A DNA stretch of 64,000 bases from Salinispora arenicola (GTDB lineage Bacteria; Actinomycetota; Actinomycetes; Mycobacteriales; Micromonosporaceae): NCBI RefSeq assembly GCF_006716065.1, contig NZ_VFOL01000001.1:5022001-5086000 (forward strand), in the 5' to 3' direction. Shown here in pieces: positions 8,868 through 15,812 of this stretch. The stretch's first letter is position 1. Each line of letters opens with the position of its first letter. The position numbers and the translations under genes were made by a program. The notes under the pieces are model-generated. The model was not told where the DNA came from. It made no database searches and was given only the letters and a program-made list of their open reading frames with translations.

Positions 8868-10121
8868 TCACAGGCTGCAGTCCGGGGACGGGGCCCGGAA
8901 CGCCTCCCCGGCCGGGATGGTCTCGAGGATCCGCACGTAGTCCCACGGCTCGGTGACCTCGGACTGCGGCTTCACCTGGGCCAGGTAGGCGTCGTGGACC
9001 ACCCGGTGGTCCTCCGCGCGGATCTTGCCGTTGCGCAGGAAGACGTCGTTGATCTCCTTGCCCTCCAGTTCCTCGACGATGGTGTCGGCATCGTCGGTGC
9101 CGGCCGCCTGCACCGCCTCCAGGTACTGCGTGGCGGCGGAGTAGTTCGCCGCGTGCGCGAAGGACGGCCGGGTGCCCGTCTCCTGCTGGAACCGGTCGGC
9201 GAACTCACGGTTCTGCTCGTCGAAGTTCCAGTACCAGGCGTCGGTGTAGGTGGTGCCGGCCAGCGCGGCTGGGGTGAGTGAGTGGATGTCGGTGATGAAC
9301 ATCAGTCCGACGGCCAGCCCGACACCCTTGTCGCGCAGCTTGAACTCGTTGTACTGCTTCACCACGTTGACCAGTTCCGCGCCGGCCTGCATGGTGCCGA
9401 GCACGTCTGGCTTCGGGTCCAGCGTCGGCGCCTTCAGCAGGTAGGTGGAGAAGTCGCCGCTGGTGTTCGGGAACGGTGCCCCGTCCTTGCCGACGACCTG
9501 TCCGCCGGCGTCGGCGATGGCCGTGGAGAAGCTCTTCTCCATGTCCTGACCGAACGCGTAGTTCGGATAGAGGATGTACCAGTTCCGGCCGATCTGCTCG
9601 GTGGTGGTCCGACCGGTGCCGTTGGCGAGCATGTACGTGTCGTACGCGTAGTGGAAGGTGTATTTGTTGCAGCTCTTGCCGGTGAGGTCGGTGGTCGCCG
9701 CACCGATGTTGAAGTAGAGCTTCTGCTTCTCCTTCGCCACGTCGGCCACCCGCAGCGCCGCCGACGAGGTGGGCACGTCCAGGATCAGGTCGACCCCCTG
9801 ACGGTCGTACATCTCCTGGGCCTTGCTGTTGGCCACATCCGGCTTGTTCTGGTGATCGGCGGTTTGCACGGTGATGTCCGTGGTGACCGCCTGGTCGCCG
9901 TATTTCGCCGTGAAATCGGCGACGGCCAGTTCCACGGCCGTGACCGAGTTCCGGCCGGACAGCTCGGAGTACACGCCGGACTGGTCGTTGAGCACGCCCA
10001 GCACGATCGCGCCGTCGGTAAACTTCTCGTCCCCGCCCGATTGGGGACCTCCGCCACCGCATCCGGAGACCACGAGCACCGTGGCCGTCGACGCGGCGAC
10101 CATACCCACCGTCCTACGCAT
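8868..10121 (-). CDS. livK: Substrate-binding lipoprotein of the Liv-type ABC importer
   Basis: Extracytoplasmic solute-binding protein, 417 residues, type I periplasmic-binding fold. The ATG at 10121 follows GAAGGG by about 6 nt, better spaced than the in-frame ATG at 10127. A lipoprotein signal runs MRRTVGMVAASTATVLVVSGC with the lipidated Cys at residue 21. The mature part has the LivK-like opening IVLGVLNDQSGVYSELSGRNS and a long ligand domain containing ILYPNYAFGQDMEKSF. It sits between the ATPase genes and the permease genes. The ligand is unknown; the neighbouring hydroxybutyrate dehydrogenase makes a short hydroxy- or carboxylic acid an attractive guess. Confidence 0.9.
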   Translation of the reverse strand: MRRTVGMVAASTATVLVVSGCGGGGPQSGGDEKFTDGAIVLGVLNDQSGVYSELSGRNSVTAVELAVADFTAKYGDQAVTTDITVQTADHQNKPDVANSKAQEMYDRQGVDLILDVPTSSAALRVADVAKEKQKLYFNIGAATTDLTGKSCNKYTFHYAYDTYMLANGTGRTTTEQIGRNWYILYPNYAFGQDMEKSFSTAIADAGGQVVGKDGAPFPNTSGDFSTYLLKAPTLDPKPDVLGTMQAGAELVNVVKQYNEFKLRDKGVGLAVGLMFITDIHSLTPAALAGTTYTDAWYWNFDEQNREFADRFQQETGTRPSFAHAANYSAATQYLEAVQAAGTDDADTIVEELEGKEINDVFLRNGKIRAEDHRVVHDAYLAQVKPQSEVTEPWDYVRILETIPAGEAFRAPSPDCSL

Positions 10122-10167
10122 GACCATCCCTTCGTCCGCGCGCCGCGCGGATCGGTCCTTGAGCCAC

Positions 10168-10860
10168 TCAGATCCCGAGGTACGACAGCAGTTCACGTTC
10201 CCGCGACTGCACCTCGGAGTTGTCCATCGCCGCCGCGACGCGCCCCTCGGCCAGCAGGTAGTGCCGGTCGGCGACGCCGGTGGCGAAACGCAGGTTCTGC
10301 TCGACCAACAGCACCGTCACCCCGTGCCGCTTGGCGTCGCGCAGCAGGTCACCGACCTGCTGCACGAGCAACGGCGACAGCCCTTCGGTCGGTTCGTCGC
10401 AGAGCAGCATGCGGGCGCCCATCCGCAGCACCCGCGCCAGCGCCAGCATCTGCTGCTCACCGCCGGACAGCGTCGTGGCGGCCGAGTCACGCCGCCCGTA
10501 CAGGGCGGGAAACGCCTCGTACACCCGCTCCAGCGACCACGGGTCCGGCCCCACGGTCGGCGGCAGGGTCAGGTTCTCCGTCACGGTCAGCGTGGCGTAG
10601 CTGCCCCGGTCGTCGGGAACCCAGCCCATGCCCAACCGTGCCCGCTGGTTCGCCGACAGCTTCCCGATGTCCCGCCCGTCCAGCTCGACGGTGCCCCGCA
10701 GGCCGGCGTGCAGGCCCATGACGCAGCGCAGCAGGGTCGACTTGCCGGCGCCGTTGCGTCCCACCAGGGTGACCACCTCGCCGGGTCGCACGTGCAGACC
10801 GACCTCCCGCAACACCCGTGCCTCGCCGTACCAGGCGGACAGGTTCTCAATGCGCAGCAT
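10168..10860 (-). CDS. livF: ABC transporter ATPase (LivF-like)
   Basis: One of two ATPases powering the importer, 230 residues. Walker A is GRNGAGKST (34-42), the signature is LSGGEQQMLALAR, Walker B is MLLCDEPTEGLSP and the switch His is replaced by Gln in LLVEQN, as is usual in LivF. The final YLGI is typical of LivF proteins. The start overlaps the livG end by 14 nt, consistent with coupled synthesis of the two ATPases. Confidence 0.93.
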   Translation of the reverse strand: MLRIENLSAWYGEARVLREVGLHVRPGEVVTLVGRNGAGKSTLLRCVMGLHAGLRGTVELDGRDIGKLSANQRARLGMGWVPDDRGSYATLTVTENLTLPPTVGPDPWSLERVYEAFPALYGRRDSAATTLSGGEQQMLALARVLRMGARMLLCDEPTEGLSPLLVQQVGDLLRDAKRHGVTVLLVEQNLRFATGVADRHYLLAEGRVAAAMDNSEVQSRERELLSYLGI

Positions 10861-11608
10861 CGGCTGCTCCCAGGTAGGCGGTGATCACCCGTTCGTCGGC
10901 GCGGACCTGCTCGTAGGACCCCTCGACGAGAACCCGGCCGGCCTGGAGCACGGTGACGGTGTCGGCGAGTCGCCCGACGACGCTCATGTTGTGTTCGACC
11001 AGCACCACGGTGCGGCCCTGCCGCACCCGGGCGATCAGGTCGACCGTGCGGTCGACGTCCTCCAGGCCCATGCCCGCGGTCGGCTCGTCCAGCAGCAGCA
11101 CCTTCGGCTCCAGGGCGAGGGCGATCGCCAGTTCCAGGGCCCGCTTGCGGCCGTAGGCGAGCGCTTCGGCGGGAACCGCCGCCAGATCGGCCAGACCGAC
11201 CATGTCCAGCAGCTCACCGGCCCGGTCGGAGTAGCGCCGCATCAGCGTCGCCGACCGCCAGAAGCGCCAGCCCAGGCCGCTCGAACTCTGGAGCGCCAAC
11301 TCGACGTGCTCCCGCGTGGACAGTTGCGGGAAGAGGCTGGTGATCTGGAAGGAGCGGGCGACGCCGCGGCGGGCGACCTGCTCCGCGGGCAGGCCGGTGA
11401 TGTCCCGCCCCGCCAGCTCGATCCGGCCGGCGCTGGGCGACAGGAAGCCGGTGAGCAGGTTGAACAGTGTCGTCTTGCCGGCGCCGTTCGGGCCGACCAA
11501 CGCGTGCACGCTGCCCGCCGTGATCTGGAGGTCGACGTCGTCGACGGCCCGGAAGCCCCGGAAGTCCCGGGTCAGCCCGTGGACCGACAGGAGACCTTGC
11601 CCGGCCAT
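10847..11608 (-). CDS. livG: ABC transporter ATPase (LivG-like)
   Basis: First gene of the liv-type operon. The ATG at 11608 is preceded by GAGAGGGG and gives 253 residues; a GTG 6 nt upstream is also in frame. Walker A is GPNGAGKT (39-46), the signature is the LivG-type degenerate form LAYGRKRALELA, and Walker B is VLLLDEPTAGM. LivG-specific ARSFQITSLFPQLSTREHVELAL is present, and the end ITAYLGAADAAH is family-like. Because it heads the operon, control of the whole transporter should lie in 11609-11700. A 14-bp inverted repeat there may be an operator. Confidence 0.92.
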   Translation of the reverse strand: MAGQGLLSVHGLTRDFRGFRAVDDVDLQITAGSVHALVGPNGAGKTTLFNLLTGFLSPSAGRIELAGRDITGLPAEQVARRGVARSFQITSLFPQLSTREHVELALQSSSGLGWRFWRSATLMRRYSDRAGELLDMVGLADLAAVPAEALAYGRKRALELAIALALEPKVLLLDEPTAGMGLEDVDRTVDLIARVRQGRTVVLVEHNMSVVGRLADTVTVLQAGRVLVEGSYEQVRADERVITAYLGAADAAH

Positions 11609-12034
11609 CGCCACCCCTCTCCCCGGCCAGGCGACGGACGAGAACGGTGACTGCGGTCACAGGTCCGTCGCGTGCAGGAAACCTACGACTACAGATCGAG
11701 GGGAGGCTATGTTGGTGGACGCCACATTCCGACACCTGTATGCGTGGATGGACGACGCCCCCGAACGCGGGGTCCAGGGGCGTCGTCAACACGGCTGCGG
11801 GCCGGAGGAGCCGACTCACGCCCGAGCGGGCCGAGTTCGGCGCGTGTTGTGGCTCGTCTCCATCTCCAGGGCGTGCCGGGTGGCTGGCGCCACCTTCCCC
11901 GGATCCGTGGCGGTTCAGCTCCCGAAGCTGGATGGTGCGGCCACGGTTGCGCACGGCATCCGGTTGTCCGTGGCTGTCACGCACGTGCTTGTCGGGCTGA
12001 TCTGCTCGACGCCGGGAGGGGCGATGATGGGAGT
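11609..12034. other. 426-bp intergenic stretch with inverted repeats and no convincing gene
   Basis: Contains the promoter side of livG and the start region of the thioredoxin-like gene. A perfect 11-bp inverted repeat (GACGACGCCCC at 11751-11761, partner at 11777-11787) has a 15-nt loop. A plus-strand frame from 11709 (or GTG 11715) to 12092 has a purine-rich GAGGGGAGG just upstream and would encode 127 residues starting MLVDATFRHLYAWMDDAPERG. I do not recognise it, and it overlaps the next gene out of frame. It may be a decayed gene fragment. Confidence 0.5.
11647..11660. promoter_or_regulatory. Inverted repeat upstream of livG, candidate operator
   Basis: GTGAC-TGCG-GTCAC, with perfect 5-bp arms, lies about 40 nt upstream of the livG start. 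The position suits a repressor or activator site for the importer operon. The binding protein is unknown; the adjacent PucR-type regulator is only a guess. Confidence 0.3.
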
Positions 12035-12352
12035 GTGGATGTGCAGCTGTTGGTCGTTGTTGACTGCCCCAACGAAGATCGGGCCGCAGTGATCCTGCGG
12101 CAGGCCCTGGACGAGGCTGGCCTGGCCGACGTGCGGTTCAGCACCCGGGTGGTGGCTGACCAGGCCGAGGCGGAGGCTGTGGGGTTCGTCGGCTCCCCGA
12201 CGATCTTGATCAATGGCGGTGATCCGTTTGCTCCTCCGACGCGAGCGGCCGGGCTCGCCTGTCGGCTCTATCGCGACGACGCGGGCGTGTCTGGTGTGCC
12301 TCCGCTCGCTCCGCTGCGTCAGGCTCTCCAGCGGGCGGCCGCGCACCGGTAG
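12035..12352 (+). CDS. Small thioredoxin-fold-like protein
   Basis: A 105-residue protein starting VDVQLLVVVDCPNEDRAAVILRQALDEAGL. The beta-strand, single Cys in DCPN, then helix, and the later GFVGSPTILINGGDPFAP resemble the thioredoxin-like family common in actinobacteria. The cis-Pro of the fold would be in GSPTI. Only one Cys occupies the usual CxxC position, so classical disulfide exchange is doubtful. A further Cys lies in GLACRLYRDD. The GTG start at 12035 is chosen from the similarity boundary; GTG 12041 is also possible. The 3' end overlaps the convergent gene by about 140 nt, which is unusual. Confidence 0.65.
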   Translation: MDVQLLVVVDCPNEDRAAVILRQALDEAGLADVRFSTRVVADQAEAEAVGFVGSPTILINGGDPFAPPTRAAGLACRLYRDDAGVSGVPPLAPLRQALQRAAAHR

Positions 12353-12839
12353 CCGCCCGCTCGGCGGTAGTGCCATGGCTTCGTGGTGTTCGTGATGGCA
12401 CCTCTCGCCGGGACAGGCGGGCCAACTGATCGTCGGCCCAGTCGAGCTGCGGGCACCTGCCATCGTCGGCGCACCTGGGACAGGTCGCACCCCAGTGGGC
12501 ACGAATGATCAATTCGAGCGCATCGAACACCACATCCAGATCCATTACCTCGACCGCGCTGTTCATGGAACTGTCGAGTTCGGGCGCCTGCTGATCCCTG
12601 AGAACCGTCCACGCCAGAACCCTCGCCGCGAGGCCGTCCGGCGCGTTGCCGTTGAGCTGGCGTAGCTGATCGGATGCCTCTTTCAACTGATTGCCGAGGT
12701 GGGTCAGCAGGGCTGACGTTCTCCCGCGATACTCGACCAACATGGCGAGCCGCGCCGGCTGACAGGGCCAGTCGGCACCACACGCCCGACACCGCCACAG
12801 CGGACGCATAGGGTCGTGCGGCACCCGGGTGCGCGTCAT
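12210..12839 (-). CDS. Cys-rich actinobacterial protein with CxxC-x-x-WPC motif
   Basis: The 209-residue product begins MTRTRVPHDPMRPLWRCRACGADWPCQPARLAMLVEYRGR. CRACGADWPC is typical of a small actinobacterial family often found beside XRE/DUF397 genes, probably metal-binding. A second pair occurs in ATCPRC (about residue 140). Residues up to about 155 look like the whole family unit. The last 50 or so are Arg/Ala-rich low-complexity sequence lying antisense to the thioredoxin-like gene, so a stop codon may have been lost or a frame shifted. Molecular function unknown. Confidence 0.6.
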   Translation of the reverse strand: MTRTRVPHDPMRPLWRCRACGADWPCQPARLAMLVEYRGRTSALLTHLGNQLKEASDQLRQLNGNAPDGLAARVLAWTVLRDQQAPELDSSMNSAVEVMDLDVVFDALELIIRAHWGATCPRCADDGRCPQLDWADDQLARLSRREVPSRTPRSHGTTAERAATGARPPAGEPDAAERAEAHQTRPRRRDRADRRARPLASEEQTDHRH

Positions 12840-13376
12840 GGTGTCCGCCGACTGTTACCACGTGCCCGAAACTGCCCCGCCAGCGTGAGGCGACCCGCCC
12901 GGCCCGCCCGAATCACCGGAAGGACCTCGGTCGGACTCGGGGGCAGGTTGAGCCCCGGAACACGCGTGACCAGTGGCAGCGTCGTGGGCGCAGCCACTCG
13001 CTCCCGCCGGAGCCGAGGAAATTGCACGTTGCCTCCTTATGTGTGGAAGGGCCGCCCGTGGTCACGGGGAGAAGCGACCAGGGCGAACCCCGTGATCCAC
13101 CCGAACTGTCCGCCCCAGTCGGAATAGACCCGCGCAACAGCAGTCAGCCGGGAATGGAATGTGATTGACCGCCCCCCACAACACCCCTGGACATAGGGGG
13201 CGGTCTGACAACGCCTCCGGCGGGTCGGGGCCTCCACCGGCTCACGCTGCCTCATTCCACACTGGGCGATGACCGCCTAATGTGGGAAGGCGATCAGGCC
13301 AGTTCGGGCGAGGGTCTGGCGATGTTCATTGGCGGCTGGCGGCAAATGGCGATCTTGACTAATCTCTGGAGGGTCG
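12840..13376. other. 537-bp intergenic region before the XRE regulator
   Basis: No convincing gene on either strand. It holds the promoters of the Cys-rich gene (left) and the XRE gene (right). A perfect 10-bp inverted repeat, GACCGCCCCC at 13167-13176 with its partner at 13196-13205 and a 19-nt loop, sits mid-region. TTGACT at about 13355 lies shortly before the GGAGGG ribosome site of the XRE gene and may belong to a promoter or leader. Confidence 0.5.
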
Positions 13377-14174
13377 ATGGAAGGCGAACAAACTACCGAT
13401 CTCATTCGGCTTCAGCTCCGCAGGCAGCGGGCGCTGACGGGCATGAACCAGGAAGAATTCGGGCGCCGTACGCGCTTTTCGGCGTCGACTGTCTCCGCCG
13501 TGGAGACTGGCACGCGCGAGATTGACCTGCCCTACGCGTCGCGGGCCGACGAGATCCTGGAAACTGGTGGCCTGTTCCAGTCCCTACTGAAGATGGCGCA
13601 GCGAGACGAGCTGCCTTCCTGGTTCAAACCCTGGTTGGATGCCGAGGCTGTCGCGAGGCAACTTCGCTACTTTCACCCGACCCTGATACCAGGCCTGCTC
13701 CAGACGGAGCGCTATACCCGCACGGTGCTCCGTTTCGACGACACGCGGCCCGAGGCCGAGATAGAGCAGCAGGTGTCTTCTCGGCTGGAGCGGCAGAAGA
13801 TCCTCGCCCGGGAGCGACCCCCGCAGGTCATCGCAGTCATGGATGAAAGGGCGCTGCGCCTCCGCGACGCCATCATGGCCGAACAGCTTGCGCACCTGCT
13901 TCGCCTGGCGGAGCTGCCGCACGTCCACATCCACGTCATACCCGCCGACGCCGGCCTCCACGTCGGGCTGTCCGGACCACTCGCCCTGGCCCTGCTGCCG
14001 GACGGGTCGCGGGTCGGATATCTGGAGAACCAGCTTGCCGGCGAGGTTGTCAACGCCGAGGATGCATTGACTACGCTTCAGGCCCGATGGGAGAGCGTAA
14101 GGGGCGTGGCCCTCCCGCAAGCCTCATCAGTCGCCCTCATCAAGGAAGTAGAGAGCCTGCATGGACCTCAGTAA
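13377..14174 (+). CDS. XRE-family helix-turn-helix regulator with DUF5753
   Basis: A 265-residue DNA-binding regulator. The N-terminal HTH spans about 10-65 (LRRQRALTGMNQEEFGRRTRFSASTVSAVETGTRE). The DUF5753 region is about 85-255 (PWLDAEAVARQLRYFHPTLIPGLLQTERYTR, then LPHVHIHVIPADAGLHVGLSGPLALALLPDG). Such proteins are typically encoded next to DUF397 partners and affect development and secondary metabolism in actinomycetes. The ATG follows GGAGGGTCG. It overlaps the DUF397 gene by 14 nt, a conserved coupled arrangement. Confidence 0.92.
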   Translation: MEGEQTTDLIRLQLRRQRALTGMNQEEFGRRTRFSASTVSAVETGTREIDLPYASRADEILETGGLFQSLLKMAQRDELPSWFKPWLDAEAVARQLRYFHPTLIPGLLQTERYTRTVLRFDDTRPEAEIEQQVSSRLERQKILARERPPQVIAVMDERALRLRDAIMAEQLAHLLRLAELPHVHIHVIPADAGLHVGLSGPLALALLPDGSRVGYLENQLAGEVVNAEDALTTLQARWESVRGVALPQASSVALIKEVESLHGPQ

Positions 14175-14346
14175 CGCTCGTTGGAAGAAGTCCACCCGCA
14201 GCGGCACTAGCGAATGCGTCGAGGTTGCCGGCGACCTTCCCGGCGTCGTGGGCGTCCGGGACAGCAAGGACCCCACCGGGCCGGCGCTGCTGTTCGGGCC
14301 GGCGGCGTGGCGGGCGTTCGTCGCCCAGCTCCCCGAGCAGCACTGA
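14161..14346 (+). CDS. DUF397 small protein, partner of the XRE regulator
   Basis: A 61-residue protein with the family pattern WKKSTRSGTSECVEVAG, VGVRDSKDPTGPALLFGPAAWRAF. DUF397 proteins in Streptomyces and relatives accompany XRE/DUF5753 regulators and probably modulate them. The start overlaps the regulator's 3' end by 14 nt. A strong terminator follows 10 nt after the stop, so the pair forms a closed unit. Confidence 0.92.
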   Translation: MDLSNARWKKSTRSGTSECVEVAGDLPGVVGVRDSKDPTGPALLFGPAAWRAFVAQLPEQH

Positions 14347-14356
14347 CCGTCAACGC

Positions 14357-14395
14357 AGAAGGCCCGGCTCACCGCGAGCCGGGCCTTCTGTTTTT
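14357..14395 (+). terminator. Rho-independent terminator after the XRE/DUF397 pair
   Basis: A perfect 14-bp stem (14357-14370 with 14376-14389), 5-nt loop, followed by TGTTTTT. This is the most canonical terminator in the window. Confidence 0.9.
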
Positions 14396-14500
14396 GGCTA
14401 CCGAAGCGGGAGCGCACGGCCTCCGCGCGGATGCCTCGGGACGTCAGCCGGTGAGCACGGCCGGGGGCAGTCAGCCGGTCAGCGCGTTCGGAGGTCAGCC

Positions 14501-14698
14501 GGTCAGCGCGTCCGGGCCGGTCAGGGCGTCCGGGCCGGTCAGGGCGTCCGGGCCGGTCAGCGCGTCCGGGCCGGTCAGCGCGTCCGGGCCGGTCAGCGCG
14601 TCCGGGCCGGTCAGCGCGTCCGGGCCGGTCAGCGCGTCCGGGGCGGTCAGCGCGTCCGGGGCGGTCAGCGCGTCCGGGGCGGTCAGCGCGTCCGGGGC
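14501..14698. repeat. 18-bp tandem array, 11 copies, behind a PLP enzyme gene
   Basis: Eleven consecutive units of GGTCAGCGCGTCCGGGCC with a few variants: copies 2 and 3 have GGTCAGGGCG and copies 8-11 end GGGGC. Partial copies flank both sides (14473-14500 and 14699-14715). Read on the minus strand a unit is GACGCGCTGACCGGCCCG, nearly the same as the last codons and stop of the adjacent gene (DALTG-stop). The array therefore appears to have grown from that gene's 3' end. In the gene's own frame each unit carries TGA; in another frame it reads PDALTG. Confidence 0.95.
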
Positions 14699-14700
14699 GG

Positions 14701-15744
14701 TCAGCCGGTCAGCGCGTCGAGCGCCCGGTCGACGTCGTCCTCGGTGCAGTAGACGTGGAACGAGACCCGGACCCGACCGGCGCGCACCGCCGCCCGCACG
14801 CCAGCCCGCTCCAGCCTCGACTGCGCTTCCGGCACCTGGGCGACAGCGATCGCGCTGTCGCCGGGAGGCAGCCCCAGGCCGGAACGGAACCGGTTGGCCA
14901 GCGCCACGTTGTGCGCGTGGATCGCCGGGACCCCCACCTCCAGTAACAGTTCCAGGGCGGGAGCGGCCCCGACGTAGCTGAACCAGGCCGGGGAGATGTC
15001 GAAGCGCCGGGCGTTGTCGGCCAGCCGCAGCGGCGGGCCGTAGTAGGAGTCGTGCGGGTCGGCCCCGGCATACCAGCAGGCGGTGTCGGGGCGCATCCGG
15101 TCCCGCAGCTCGGGGGCGTAGTACGCCAGCGCCGTGCCCCGCGGCGCCAGCAACCACTTGTACGCGGCGACGACGACCACGTCCGCGAGCGCGCCGTCGA
15201 ACGGAAGCCAACCGCACGCCTGCGTGGCGTCAACCGCCACCAGGGCGCCGTGTGCCCTGGCCGCGGCGACGACCTCCGCGTACCGGGCCACCGTGCCGTC
15301 GGACGACTGCACCAGGCTGAACGCGACCAGATCGGTGTCGGCGTCGATCGCGTCGACCAGGTCCGCCAGCGGAACGGTACGCACCCGAACGCCCCGCTGC
15401 TCCTGGGCCAGCCAGGGAAAGAGGTTGGAGGTGAACTCGACCTCGGGAACCACCACGGTCGCGCCCGCCGGCAGCGCGGCGGCCACCGGCGCGAACAACT
15501 GCGACGCCGAGCTGCCGACCGTGACGTCCCCGGCGTCGACGCCGACCAGGCGCGCGAACGCGGCACGGGTCCGTACCGTGGCCTCGTCCCAGGTCTCCCA
15601 CGACGTACCCATGCTCCCCGTGCGCCAGGCGGCGAGCGCCTCCTGCAACGCCGCCCACGCCGGGTCGGGCGGCAGCCCGTAGGTGGCGGTGTTCAGCCAG
15701 CCCCGGTGCGGTTGCCACAGCTGTTGCGCCTTCGTGATGTCCAC
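14701..15744 (-). CDS. Class V PLP-dependent aminotransferase-fold enzyme
   Basis: A 347-residue fold-type I PLP enzyme. VAVDATQACGWLPFDGALADVVVVAAYKWLLAPRG contains the cofactor-binding Asp/Gln region and the Schiff-base Lys (AYKW). GSSASQLFAPVAAAL contributes the phosphate pocket. The relatives are cysteine-desulfurase-like and isopenicillin-epimerase-like proteins. I see no clear catalytic Cys loop, so sulfur transfer is doubtful. GTG 15744 is preceded by TAGCGT with a 6-nt spacer, suggesting leaderless mRNA. The last codons and stop merge directly into the 18-bp tandem array, so a frameshift near the stop would add a repetitive tail. Confidence 0.85.
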   Translation of the reverse strand: MDITKAQQLWQPHRGWLNTATYGLPPDPAWAALQEALAAWRTGSMGTSWETWDEATVRTRAAFARLVGVDAGDVTVGSSASQLFAPVAAALPAGATVVVPEVEFTSNLFPWLAQEQRGVRVRTVPLADLVDAIDADTDLVAFSLVQSSDGTVARYAEVVAAARAHGALVAVDATQACGWLPFDGALADVVVVAAYKWLLAPRGTALAYYAPELRDRMRPDTACWYAGADPHDSYYGPPLRLADNARRFDISPAWFSYVGAAPALELLLEVGVPAIHAHNVALANRFRSGLGLPPGDSAIAVAQVPEAQSRLERAGVRAAVRAGRVRVSFHVYCTEDDVDRALDALTG

Positions 15745-15750
15745 GCCCCG

Positions 15751-15756
15751 ACGCTA
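15751..15756 (-). promoter_or_regulatory. Candidate -10 (TAGCGT) for leaderless PLP-enzyme mRNA
   Basis: TAGCGT on the minus strand lies 6 nt before the GTG at 15744, with no ribosome site between. No obvious -35. Confidence 0.5.
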
Positions 15757-15812
15757 GCGACCCGGCCCGCCGCAGGAGAGGACCAATCTGGCGACGGCGG
15801 CCCTAGCCAGGG

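Noticed and set aside
13167..13205. Terminator in the gap before the XRE gene
   Set aside because: The dyad has a 19-nt loop and no U tract and does not follow a gene on either strand; kept only as an inverted repeat.
14501..14698. CRISPR array
   Set aside because: The units are contiguous with no spacers, and no cas genes are present.
14214..14981. Long plus- and minus-strand reading frames through the 18-bp repeat block
   Set aside because: They arise because an 18-bp period has no stop in several frames; no ribosome site or family similarity, and they overlap the PLP enzyme and DUF397 genes.
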